This document shows positions 43,575 to 51,176 of a stretch of DNA of 64,000 nucleotides, one piece after another; the stretch's first letter is position 1; every line of letters starts with the position of its first letter. The translations under genes were made by a program, and so were the position numbers. Under the pieces are notes generated by a model that was not told the DNA's origin, did not search any database, and saw only the letters and a program-made list of their open reading frames with translations. This DNA comes from Bacteroidia bacterium (GTDB lineage Bacteria > Bacteroidota > Bacteroidia > Flavobacteriales_D > Sanyastnellaceae). Location of the stretch: the NCBI GenBank assembly GCA_030427925.1, contig JAUICJ010000002.1, forward strand, positions 154,936 to 218,935. Reading direction: 5' to 3'.

Positions 43575-44491
43575 GGAAGCATCGGGTTGCGCGTGGCCGC
43601 CAGGAACAAGAACAGGGCGACGACCGCGGTGGAGAGGGCGATTTTCTTGAGTTCGGGGTCGAGGGCTTCGGGGGACGTGGTTTGGCCCACCCGCAGGGCG
43701 TGCTGGAAGTGGACCAAACCCAGCAACGCAATCCACATCATCCCTCGCCATTGGCCGGATTCCACCCCATTCGTGAAGGCCAAAAGCGCCGCCCACCCTA
43801 GCCCCAGCAACGCCCAGTGGTACCGCTTCGCCCGCGCGAAGCCCATCCGCGTCACGAGCGTGCGCTTGCCCGCCGCCGCATCCCGCTCGTGGTCGCGCAT
43901 GTTGTTCAAATTCAGCACCGCCACGCTCATCGCCCCCGTGAACGTCCCCGGCAGCAACCACGCCCACGACCACTCCCCGCTCACAAGAAACGCAGTACCC
44001 GCCACGCCCACCCACCCGAAGAACACCATCACCATGAGGTCGCCGAGGCCGCGGTAGCCATACGGGTTCGCGCCCGCCGTGTAAGAATACGCCGCGTAGA
44101 TGCCCGCGATGCCCGCGGCGATGAGGCCGAGGGCAGCGGTCAGCAACCCCGTTCCCGATAAGGCCAGGACCACCGTGCCCACGCCCGAAACCAGCGCCAC
44201 TGCCGCCAGAGCGACCACCGCCTTGCGCATGGTAGCGCGGGAGATGCGTCCCGAAGCCACGGCCCGATCGGTGCGTTCGGCGCCGTCGGCACCGTTCTCA
44301 GCGTCGCCGAGGTCGTTGGCGTAGTTGGACAGGATTTGGAGCAGCAAGACCGTCCCCAACGCCGCGGCAAAGACCGGGTAAAACCGCTCCGTATCCGGCC
44401 GATAACCGACCGCTGCCCCCATCAACACACACGCACTCGCTAGCGGCAGGGTACGCAGCCGCGCAGCTTGGATCCAATCGTTCACAGCCAT
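43571..44491 (-). CDS. menA: 1,4-Dihydroxy-2-naphthoate polyprenyltransferase
   Basis: A 306-residue UbiA-superfamily membrane enzyme with about nine helices that attaches the prenyl tail to DHNA. The first Asp-rich motif is ILSNYANDLGDAENGADGAE (NDxxDxxxD type), the second is NLNNMRDHERDAAAGKRTLV. Start ATG 44491 (MAVNDWIQAARLRTLP) overlaps the menD end by 10 bases; an upstream open frame of 78 codons has no conserved features. The product is demethylmenaquinone, the precursor of the only quinone expected in most Bacteroidota. Confidence 0.96.
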   Translation of the reverse strand: MAVNDWIQAARLRTLPLASACVLMGAAVGYRPDTERFYPVFAAALGTVLLLQILSNYANDLGDAENGADGAERTDRAVASGRISRATMRKAVVALAAVALVSGVGTVVLALSGTGLLTAALGLIAAGIAGIYAAYSYTAGANPYGYRGLGDLMVMVFFGWVGVAGTAFLVSGEWSWAWLLPGTFTGAMSVAVLNLNNMRDHERDAAAGKRTLVTRMGFARAKRYHWALLGLGWAALLAFTNGVESGQWRGMMWIALLGLVHFQHALRVGQTTSPEALDPELKKIALSTAVVALFLFLAATRNPMLP

Positions 44492-46089
44492 CGGGTTTCG
44501 TTTTGGTTCGGTCGGGCATTCATCAAGCGTTGGTAGGCCAAATCGCTCGCCTCCCCGTCCGTCTCCACCACCAACACCTTCACCCCATCCCGGGTTCCCC
44601 CCGCGAACAACCAATCGAGCCCGGCCCGCACGCCTTCGGCAGAACGGGCGGTTTGGCACGCCGCCCCCACGCTCGCCGCCGCCGCTTCCAACGACCGCCG
44701 TCCACCCGACGCCTCCGACCGGCAATCCCCGCCCTCAAAGTACCGCGTCAACAACCCCGATTCCTTCGGTCCCTTCAACCACCGGAAGATGCCCCCGCCG
44801 CCGTTGTCCACCACCACCACCCGAACGTTCCGCGGCTCGGGATCAACCCACAACCCATTCAAATCATACAAGAAGGCCAAATCCCCCGTCACCACCACCA
44901 CCCACTCATCCGGATGAGCCAACGCCTCTCCCACCGCCGTCGACGTGCAGCCATCGATGCCGGCCACCCCGCGGTTCGCGTGCACCCGGCGGGCGCGCCA
45001 TGGGACGAGCTGGGCATACCGGGCCGCCGTGGAATTCGCGATGTGCACGCTGGCGGATTCGGGCGCGGTTTGGCCAACGGCTGCGATGACGGCCGCATCC
45101 GAAAGCGCGTCCTGCAACGGCACCTCCGCAAGCGGCATCGCCTGGCCCCGCTCCGGCCGGCCCACCGCCATCGCCGCCAACCAGGCCATCGGGTCCTCCA
45201 CCTGAACGTGTTCCAAGCGCCCCCAAACGTCCCACGACCCCGCCCCCACATGCACGTGCCGGGTGCGGTCCGGAACCGCATTCCGCAGCGCCTTGCTCAT
45301 GGGCGGTCCGCCCACGGTGACGACGACGTCGGGAAACGGTTCGGTTCGGTGGCGCATCCACCGGTCCGCCGAAGCTTCCACCCCGTACCAACCGCTGAAC
45401 GCGTCCGCGATGACCTCGAAGGCGCACGATTCGGGCACCCGGCGCCGTTCGGTGTGCGGGGCGGGGCCGAGCAGCACGAGCACGCGGTCCGTGGGGGCAA
45501 TGGGGGCAATGCGCGGTGAGGCCGAGGCGGAGGGCTGCGTCGCTGGCAACGGTGCGGTGGTCGCTTCTGTGATGCCGTAGAGCGGCTCGTCGAACGGGAC
45601 GTTGAGGTGGACCGGGCCGTCGGCTGCGGCTCGCCACGCCTCGGCGATGCGCGCGCGCAACGCCGACTCGTCGAGGAGGTCGGCGTCGAGGGTGGTTTCG
45701 TAGCGCGTGTGGGCGGTGAAGAGGCCGGACTGCCGGACGGTTTGGCCGTGGCCGCGATCGATGGCTGCTGCGGGCCGGTCGGCTGTCAGAGCGATGAGCG
45801 GAACGCCTTGGTAAAAGGCCTCGGCCAAGGCGGGACCGAAGTTCACGGCGGCCGTGCCGCTCGTGGAAATGGCCGCCGCGGGCACGCGGGTGCGCAGGGC
45901 CATGCCGAGGGCGATGTGGGCCGCGGCGCGTTCGTCGACCGCGACCGCCAGTTCGATCTGGGGTTGGTGATGAAACGCCAACACCAGAGGCGCATTCCGG
46001 GACCCGGGGGCGATCACCGCGTAACGCAATCCCATCGCGGCCAAATCGGCAGCCAACCACCGCGCCGCAGCGTGCTCAGACGTCCACAT
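44482..46089 (-). CDS. menD: SEPHCHC synthase
   Basis: A 535-residue thiamine-diphosphate enzyme that joins 2-oxoglutarate to isochorismate. Blocks are YAVIAPGSRNAPLVLAFHHQ (isochorismate site), TSGTAAVNFGPALAEAFYQG, LIALTADRPAAAID, and the ThDP/Mg2+ motif VVVTGDLAFLYDLNGLWVDP, then RNVRVVVVDNGGGGIFRWL. ATG 46089 begins MWTSEHAAARWLAADL; it lies 3 bases after a TACCTTTGC box, 14 bases after menF ends. The 3' end overlaps menA by 10 bases. Confidence 0.96.
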   Translation of the reverse strand: MWTSEHAAARWLAADLAAMGLRYAVIAPGSRNAPLVLAFHHQPQIELAVAVDERAAAHIALGMALRTRVPAAAISTSGTAAVNFGPALAEAFYQGVPLIALTADRPAAAIDRGHGQTVRQSGLFTAHTRYETTLDADLLDESALRARIAEAWRAAADGPVHLNVPFDEPLYGITEATTAPLPATQPSASASPRIAPIAPTDRVLVLLGPAPHTERRRVPESCAFEVIADAFSGWYGVEASADRWMRHRTEPFPDVVVTVGGPPMSKALRNAVPDRTRHVHVGAGSWDVWGRLEHVQVEDPMAWLAAMAVGRPERGQAMPLAEVPLQDALSDAAVIAAVGQTAPESASVHIANSTAARYAQLVPWRARRVHANRGVAGIDGCTSTAVGEALAHPDEWVVVVTGDLAFLYDLNGLWVDPEPRNVRVVVVDNGGGGIFRWLKGPKESGLLTRYFEGGDCRSEASGGRRSLEAAAASVGAACQTARSAEGVRAGLDWLFAGGTRDGVKVLVVETDGEASDLAYQRLMNARPNQNETRWL

Positions 46090-46092
46090 GCC

Positions 46093-46101
46093 GCAAAGGT
46101 A
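46093..46101 (-). promoter_or_regulatory. Internal promoter box before menD (TACCTTTGC)
   Basis: The minus strand reads TACCTTTGC, matching TAnnTTTG, in the 14-base gap between menF and menD. Only three bases separate it from ATG 46089, so any transcript from it would be leaderless. Confidence 0.5.
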
Positions 46102-46103
46102 CT

Positions 46104-47081
46104 TCAGGTCCGCAGTCCCGAAAGGATGCTCGCGATCTTCGCTTCCGTTTCGTCCCATTCGCTGTCGGGGTCGGAACCGTCAACGATGCCTCCGCCCGCG
46201 TGGACGCGCACGCCATCGGCGAGCCATTGCATGCAGCGGAGGTTGACGAAGAGGGCACCGCCGGAGGGCGTGTCGAGGCCGAGAAAGCCCGAATAGTATC
46301 CGCGGGAGCGGCGCTCGGTCCGTTCGATGAAGCGAAGGGCGGCGAGGAGCGGCGCTCCACCGACTGCCGGGGTGGGGTGAAGCGAACGCGCGATCTGGGT
46401 GAGGGATTGGGCGGAGTGAAAGCGGATTTGGCTTTCCAAATGCGCGATGCGTCCGTAAATCCTGTCGCGCACGGTGCCCACCTCCACTTCGCGCACGCCC
46501 AGCCGCTGCAGCACGCGCTCGATGTACTCGACCACCACGGCCTGCTCGTTGCGCTCCTTCGCCGTCCACTCGGTGCGGATGTCCATGCGGCGGGTGCCGG
46601 CCAACGCGACGGTCTCGAAGGCGTCGCCATCCCGCTTCAGGAGCAGTTCGGGGGTGGCGCCGGTCCACGTTCCGGCTGCGGGATGCTGCAGCAGGTACAC
46701 GAACGCGTCGGGGTATTCGGCGCACTTGGCGTTGAAGGCCGCTTCGGGGCTGCTGTGCCCCGCGGGAATGAGGTCAACGCGGCTGAGCACGACCTTTTCG
46801 AACTCGCGCTGGGCAATGGCCTGGAGGCTCGATCGGATGGCGGCGAGGTGTTCCGTGCGCGATGTGGGACGAAAGCTGTCCTCGCCGGGGGGCGGCAACG
46901 TCAGGGTACCCGGCTCCGGCGGCGTGGTGGCTTGGGGGCGACCGCGAAAGGCCAAATGCGGATGCGCCGCATCGTTCACAAACGGTGCAAAATGAAAAAC
47001 GGCCTCGCCATCCGGCGCCGGAAGCAAGGTCATGACCTCGGATTCACCGGGCATGCGCCACCACAGGCGAACCTCACCCAT
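46104..47081 (-). CDS. menF: Isochorismate synthase
   Basis: A 325-residue chorismate-binding enzyme that converts chorismate to isochorismate, the entry to menaquinone synthesis. Visible blocks are REFEKVVLSRVDLIPAG, YLLQHPAAGTWTGATPELLL, TVALAGTRRMDIRTEWTAKE, SLHPTPAVGGAPLLAALRFI and YYSGFLGLDTPSGGALFVNL, the standard MST family core. It is about 100 residues shorter than E. coli MenF because the N-terminal part is reduced. The start at 47081 overlaps menI by 8 bases. Confidence 0.95.
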   Translation of the reverse strand: MGEVRLWWRMPGESEVMTLLPAPDGEAVFHFAPFVNDAAHPHLAFRGRPQATTPPEPGTLTLPPPGEDSFRPTSRTEHLAAIRSSLQAIAQREFEKVVLSRVDLIPAGHSSPEAAFNAKCAEYPDAFVYLLQHPAAGTWTGATPELLLKRDGDAFETVALAGTRRMDIRTEWTAKERNEQAVVVEYIERVLQRLGVREVEVGTVRDRIYGRIAHLESQIRFHSAQSLTQIARSLHPTPAVGGAPLLAALRFIERTERRSRGYYSGFLGLDTPSGGALFVNLRCMQWLADGVRVHAGGGIVDGSDPDSEWDETEAKIASILSGLRT

Positions 47082-47475
47082 GGGCTGGAACGAGCATCGC
47101 GGTCAGCCGGGAAGTGCAGACCAGGTGGCCCTCGTCGTCGACGAGTTCGATGTGCCAAACGTGCAGCCGGCCGCCCTTGTGCTTGAGGGTGGCGGTGCCG
47201 TGAACGTGGCCGGAGCGGACGCCGCGGAGGTGATTCGCGTTGACTTCGATGCCGACGGCGTGCATGCCGCGCTCGGCGGCAATGAAGTGGGAACCGACCG
47301 AACCGAGGGTTTCGGCGAGGACAACACTCGCCCCACCGTGCAGGAGGCCATAAGGCTGGTGGGTGCGTGAATCCACCGGCATGCGCCCGGTGACGCGGCC
47401 TTCAGCAACCTCCAGCACCTCAATTCCCAGCACGTCGCCAATGTTTGGAGCCCAGCCTTCGGTGGATTTGTCCAT
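47074..47475 (-). CDS. menI: Hotdog-fold thioesterase, probable DHNA-CoA thioesterase
   Basis: A 133-residue PaaI/YbgC-type hotdog protein starting MDKSTEGWAPNIGDVLGIEV. The catalytic segment is YGLLHGGASVVLAETLGSVG (HGG, with Glu as general base), followed by VGIEVNANHLRGVRSGHVHG. As the first gene of the men cluster, overlapping menF by 8 bases, it most likely hydrolyses DHNA-CoA (MenI role). The symbol is therefore partly context-based; other acyl-CoA substrates are possible. Its start lies 32 bases from the divergent response regulator start. Confidence 0.82.
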   Translation of the reverse strand: MDKSTEGWAPNIGDVLGIEVLEVAEGRVTGRMPVDSRTHQPYGLLHGGASVVLAETLGSVGSHFIAAERGMHAVGIEVNANHLRGVRSGHVHGTATLKHKGGRLHVWHIELVDDEGHLVCTSRLTAMLVPAHG

Positions 47476-47482
47476 GGTCGGT

Positions 47483-47517
47483 GTAATTTTGGTCTGAAAA
47501 TTACGGCATGTCAGACC
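47483..47517. promoter_or_regulatory. Two overlapping inverted repeats at the menI/response-regulator divergent promoter
   Basis: GTAATTTT (47483-47490) and AAAATTAC (47497-47504) form a perfect 8-bp inverted repeat with a 6-base spacer. GGTCTGA (47491-47497) and TCAGACC (47511-47517) form a perfect 7-bp one that encloses the regulator's ATG. TAATTTTGG on the plus strand (47484-47492) also fits the -7 promoter box. An operator or start-site hairpin is plausible. Confidence 0.5.
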
Positions 47518-48221
47518 AGTCCCCACACTCCGTCCGCCTCCTCCTCGTTGAAGACGATGCTTCGCTGCGGCGCATGCTGAAAATCAACTTGGAACAAGAG
47601 GGCTGGCACGTCACCGAAGCCGCCGACGGACCGACCGCATTGAACGCCTTCCGTTCGCAGCGGCTCGACGCGGCGATTTTGGACGTCATGCTCCCCGAAT
47701 TGGATGGCTTGAGCATCTGCCGGACGGTGCGGCTTGAAGGCAACAAAACGCCCATCCTGTTCCTCACGGCGAAAAATGCCGGCGAAGACCGGGTGGAGGG
47801 CCTGCGGTTGGGGGGAGACGATTACCTCGGCAAGCCTTTCAATTTGGAGGAGTTGCTCCTTCGCGTGAAGAAGCTCATCCGCATGAGCCAACAAGGGCCT
47901 GCAGCGGAGGAATTGACCGAGTTGTCGTTTGGGACCAAATGCCACGTGGATTTTGCCGCCTACCGCATCACGAAACACGACGGGAAGGAGCAGGGCATTT
48001 CAAAGCGCGAATCGATGCTGCTCAAGTTGTTGGCCAGCAAAGCGGGCGAAGTGGTCAGCCGGGAGGAAATCCTCGAAGTGGTTTGGGGCTACGATGTCTT
48101 CCCGAGCACGCGCACCATCGACAACTACATCTTGGCGTTTCGAAAGTATTTTGAGGCCGATCCGAAAAAGCCGCGCCATTTCTTTTCCGTTCGGGGGGTG
48201 GGCTATCGGTTCGAAGCGTGA
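47508..48221 (+). CDS. OmpR/PhoB-family response regulator (orphan)
   Basis: A 237-residue two-component regulator. The receiver domain has the acidic pair in LLLVEDDASLRRMLKINLEQ, the phospho-acceptor Asp in AILDVMLPELDGLSICRTVR near residue 60, the Thr in ILFLTAKNAGEDRV and the Lys in GDDYLGKPFNLEELLLRV. The C-terminal winged helix (ISKRESMLLKLLASKAGEVV, then STRTIDNYILAFRKYF and FFSVRGVGYRFEA) binds DNA. No histidine kinase is adjacent. It is divergent from the men cluster over 32 bases with inverted repeats, so autoregulation or control of menI is possible. The 3' end overlaps a convergent gene by 19 bases. Confidence 0.93.
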   Translation: MSDQSPHSVRLLLVEDDASLRRMLKINLEQEGWHVTEAADGPTALNAFRSQRLDAAILDVMLPELDGLSICRTVRLEGNKTPILFLTAKNAGEDRVEGLRLGGDDYLGKPFNLEELLLRVKKLIRMSQQGPAAEELTELSFGTKCHVDFAAYRITKHDGKEQGISKRESMLLKLLASKAGEVVSREEILEVVWGYDVFPSTRTIDNYILAFRKYFEADPKKPRHFFSVRGVGYRFEA

Positions 48222-48601
48222 AGGTGGCGGTGCCACAGCACGAAACCGACGAGCGGATAGCAGACCGAACAGGCGACCGAGAACGCGTCCCAATCCACCC
48301 ATAAGATGTAACCGAAGGTGAGCGTGGCACCGACTGCTTGCGCACCTTGCACCCACCACCACTGCACGCGCTGCGTCCGTTCCCGGGTGAAGTGGCGAGC
48401 TACCAACATGGCCGCCAACGTCGGCAAGGAAAGCATCGAAGCACCGATGGAGGACATGACGGTCACGCCCAGCACCTGATCGGGGTTGTACGGCATTTCG
48501 GCATGGGTCAGGTCGCTGTGGATGACCATCACACAGGCGGTCAGCAGGCTTCCTCCGACCACAGTGCCCGCCCAAGGCCACAATCCACGGAAAATATTCA
48601 T
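48203..48601 (-). CDS. Four-helix membrane protein, unknown
   Basis: A 132-residue hydrophobic protein with about four helices: MNIFRGLWPWAGTVVGGSLL, GVTVMSSIGASMLSLPTLAA, VQGAQAVGATLTFGYILWVD and VACSVCYPLVGFVLWHRHL. A short charged loop between helices 2 and 3 reads HFTRERTQRVQWWW. I do not recognise the family. It is convergent with the response regulator (19-base overlap) and stands alone on its strand. Confidence 0.68.
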   Translation of the reverse strand: MNIFRGLWPWAGTVVGGSLLTACVMVIHSDLTHAEMPYNPDQVLGVTVMSSIGASMLSLPTLAAMLVARHFTRERTQRVQWWWVQGAQAVGATLTFGYILWVDWDAFSVACSVCYPLVGFVLWHRHLHASNR

Positions 48602-48786
48602 CTTGCAATCATTTGTTTTTCAATGACATAGAAATATTTTCAGTGGAATTCAAAAAAAAACAGGCAACCCCTGAAATCGATCTTCGTCTTCAGGTCAGAC
48701 ACGGTCGAGATACTGTGTTGGTTTCAATTTCTTGCAGGTTTTAGAAGGGGGACCCAAAGGGGTTCCCCTTCTTACTTCAATGCGGT
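48602..48786. other. 185-bp non-coding region with strong hairpin
   Basis: Between the unknown membrane protein and the rsmG stop. It contains an A9 run near 48652, a 6-bp hairpin CCTGAA/TTCAGG near 48675-48700, and a 13-bp stem (48743-48755 with 48760-48772, one G-T wobble) with loop AAAG just 14 bases after the rsmG stop. The large hairpin lacks a T run on either strand, so it may be a terminator of unusual form, an mRNA 3' stabiliser or part of a small RNA. Confidence 0.5.
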
Positions 48787-49410
48787 TCATTGCATCTTCA
48801 CGTAGACCACGAATTTCGTTTCGAAAAACTCTTGGGGATACCACGCTCGGATGGGGAGTTGCTCGGTTGCAGGTTTCACTTCAGCGAGTTCCTCGGCGAG
48901 GTCTCCGCCTTTTAAGTAGAGGATGCCGTTGGGCCACGGGTTGATGCTCCGGCCTTCAAACTTGTTCCGCACCCAAGGAATGAATCCCGCAAGCCGGGTG
49001 ACCGCCCGTGACACCACGAAATCAAAACGTCCCTCCACTTGCTCAGCGCGGCCGTGGATGGCCTTCACGTTTCCCAACCCCAAGGCGTCCACCACCGCCT
49101 GCACCACCTTGATCTTCTTGCCGATGCTGTCCACGAGCACGAACGAGCATTCGGGAAATGCAATCGCCAACGGAATGCCCGGAAATCCCCCACCCGTTCC
49201 CACATCCAGCACGCGGCTGCCGGGAGCAAACCGCATGGCCCGCGCAATGGCGAGGCTGTGCAGCACATGCCGCTCCTCGAATTGGTCAAAGTCCTTGCGC
49301 GAAATCACGTTGATGGCGGCATTCCATTCCGCATAGAGCGGACGAAGTGCATGAAGCTGAGCCAATTGCGCATCGCTCAACTCCGGATGGAAGGCTCGGT
49401 AATCGAACAC
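48787..49410 (-). CDS. rsmG: 16S rRNA (guanine527-N7)-methyltransferase
   Basis: A 207-residue SAM-dependent methyltransferase for G527 of 16S rRNA. The SAM site is SRVLDVGTGGGFPGIPLAIA near residue 70, followed by SFVLVDSIGKKIKVVQAVVD and FDFVVSRAVTRLAGF. The start appears to be GTG 49410 (MFDYRAFHPELSD), one base after the sigma factor stop, so the two genes are likely co-transcribed. The pairing of rsmG with a sigma factor gene has no obvious functional reason. Confidence 0.94.
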   Translation of the reverse strand: MFDYRAFHPELSDAQLAQLHALRPLYAEWNAAINVISRKDFDQFEERHVLHSLAIARAMRFAPGSRVLDVGTGGGFPGIPLAIAFPECSFVLVDSIGKKIKVVQAVVDALGLGNVKAIHGRAEQVEGRFDFVVSRAVTRLAGFIPWVRNKFEGRSINPWPNGILYLKGGDLAEELAEVKPATEQLPIRAWYPQEFFETKFVVYVKMQ

Positions 49411-49411
49411 C

Positions 49412-50017
49412 TCAGATGGCCTCCCGCGCTTGCCGCATCACCTCCGCCAGCATGTCGCGGGCTCGGAACAACTGCGCTTTGATGGTCCCCAAGGGCAAAT
49501 CGAGCTCCTTCGAAATCTCGTCGTAACTGAGTTCTTCGAAGTAGCGCAACTCCACCAACCGACGGTAACGCGGCTTCAAAGCGCTGACCACGTCCCGCAT
49601 CAACGCCACGCGTTCTTTTTTCTGCAAGGCCTCCATCGGATCGAGCTCCTCGTCCCGCACGTGGATTTCCATCGTGTCGCCGTCTTCGCTCGTGAAGCCA
49701 CGGTCCAGCGAAAGGGCGTTGAGCTTCTTCTTTCGGATGAAATCGATGGTGTGGTTGGAAGCGAGCTTGAACAGCCACGTCGAAAAGGCAAACGCCGGCG
49801 TGTACTGATCCAGCCGCTGAAACGCCTTCCCAAACGCCTCGATCGTCAAATCTTCCGCATCGTCGGAGCTGAAGACCATCTTGTTGATCATGTGGAAGAT
49901 GCTGTCCCGATAGCGCTCCATGAGGTCGGCGTAGGCCTTCTGATCGCCTTGCTGGGCGCGGAGAACGAGGTCGTAGTCTTTCCGCGCTTTGTCGGAGAGG
50001 TTGGGATTGATTTCCAT
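49412..50017 (-). CDS. ECF-type RNA polymerase sigma factor
   Basis: A 201-residue sigma-70 family factor with only regions 2 and 4. Region 2 spans about residues 30-100 (VFSSDDAEDLTIEAFGKAFQ, FSTWLFKLASNHTIDFIRKK), binding the -10 type element and core polymerase. Region 4 (YFEELSYDEISKELDLPLGT, then IKAQLFRARDMLAEVM) holds the helix-turn-helix. A 40-residue acidic linker lies between. No anti-sigma gene is adjacent, so its signal is unknown. Directly followed by rsmG. Confidence 0.92.
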   Translation of the reverse strand: MEINPNLSDKARKDYDLVLRAQQGDQKAYADLMERYRDSIFHMINKMVFSSDDAEDLTIEAFGKAFQRLDQYTPAFAFSTWLFKLASNHTIDFIRKKKLNALSLDRGFTSEDGDTMEIHVRDEELDPMEALQKKERVALMRDVVSALKPRYRRLVELRYFEELSYDEISKELDLPLGTIKAQLFRARDMLAEVMRQAREAI

Positions 50018-50060
50018 GGGTGCTTGCGCTGCGATTTGGGTGCGTTCGCTTCGCTGGCGG

Positions 50061-51167
50061 CTACCAGTCCTTCGGCGGGGATTTCAGGCCAAATCCCGTC
50101 GCCCAAGCCACTTGGATCGTCAGGAACACCTGCTCGAAAAAGACCACCGGTTGCAGCAGTCCTCCCCACACCGCCCAGCCCGTGAGGCCGCACCGCGTTG
50201 CGAACGCACGAAAGGTAAGGACGTGCACGAACCAAGCGAGGCCCCCTGCCGCGTGGACTATCCATAGCGCGATGTGCAAAACTGCTGCGATCCCGTTCGA
50301 CTGGGGCTCGGGCGCTCGAGCGAGCAGCGCCCACAGCGCAATCGTCCCGCCCAGCCAAAGCATCGCAGCGAGGGCGGGCAGCGCTAAGGCGGCCACGACC
50401 TGCGGTCGGTAAGCCGTTCCGGTCGTGAGGTGTCGGCGCTTCATGCGCCGCCATGCCCGGAGGGAATCGGGCGCATAGGTGGGCACGTTGTGGTAGGAGA
50501 ACCGGATTTGGTCCGAACGCTTCAGGCCCTCCTTCTGCGGCCAGTCCTGCACGAGCAAATCGTCGTCCCCGCTCGCCCAGGCCGCATGCCGCTCAAACCC
50601 CGGGAACCCCGACTTGCGGTAAGCCAGGTTCCGCCCCACCCCCATGTACGGGACGCCCGCCCCCGCGGCGGCAGCATAGCGGCGCGTCACGGCCACCGCC
50701 TCCACGAGCGGCACCGCCCGAACGCGTCCCAGCACCGGCAAACTCACGCCGGTCACGACTTCCGTGTCCTCCCCCGCTGCCGCCAGCACATCCCCCGGCC
50801 AATTCGGCGCCGGCCGGCAATCCACGTCCGTCAGCGCCACCCACTCCGTCGAGGCCGCCGCGATGCCCGCGCTCAAAGCGTCCTTCTTCCCCGGCCGCGT
50901 GCCCTCCACCCGCAGCACCTCCAGCCCTTCCGTAGCGCCATCGGTGCTCCCATCGTCCACGACCACCACCGGCACGTTGAAGTCGCGCGCCATCCACTCC
51001 TGCACGTGCCTCCCCCCATTGCGCACACACATCACCACCGTCACCTCCTTCAACCGCGAACGCGCCACCGGCTGCGCCCCCGCTTTGCGCGAGTACACCG
51101 CCAATGACGCGTCCCAAACCAGCCAAATGACCGCCCCAATCAGGGCCGAAATCAAGGCCAGCTCCAT
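50061..51167 (-). CDS. Membrane GT2 glycosyltransferase
   Basis: A 368-residue GT2 enzyme: an N-terminal helix (MELALISALIGAVIWLVWDA), the GT-A core (VTVVMCVRNGGRHVQEW, VVVVDDGSTDGATEGLEV, EWVALTDVDCRPAPNWPG with D-x-D, ASGDDDLLVQDWPQKEG), an R-rich segment SLRAWRRMKRRHLTTGTAYR, and four C-terminal helices. It resembles ceramide-glucosyltransferase/carotenoid-type GT2 proteins more than polymer synthases. Substrate unknown. It lies 43 bases upstream of the sigma factor gene and 9 bases after the secreted protease stop, on the same strand. Confidence 0.85.
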   Translation of the reverse strand: MELALISALIGAVIWLVWDASLAVYSRKAGAQPVARSRLKEVTVVMCVRNGGRHVQEWMARDFNVPVVVVDDGSTDGATEGLEVLRVEGTRPGKKDALSAGIAAASTEWVALTDVDCRPAPNWPGDVLAAAGEDTEVVTGVSLPVLGRVRAVPLVEAVAVTRRYAAAAGAGVPYMGVGRNLAYRKSGFPGFERHAAWASGDDDLLVQDWPQKEGLKRSDQIRFSYHNVPTYAPDSLRAWRRMKRRHLTTGTAYRPQVVAALALPALAAMLWLGGTIALWALLARAPEPQSNGIAAVLHIALWIVHAAGGLAWFVHVLTFRAFATRCGLTGWAVWGGLLQPVVFFEQVFLTIQVAWATGFGLKSPPKDW

Positions 51168-51176
51168 CCGTTCCGG

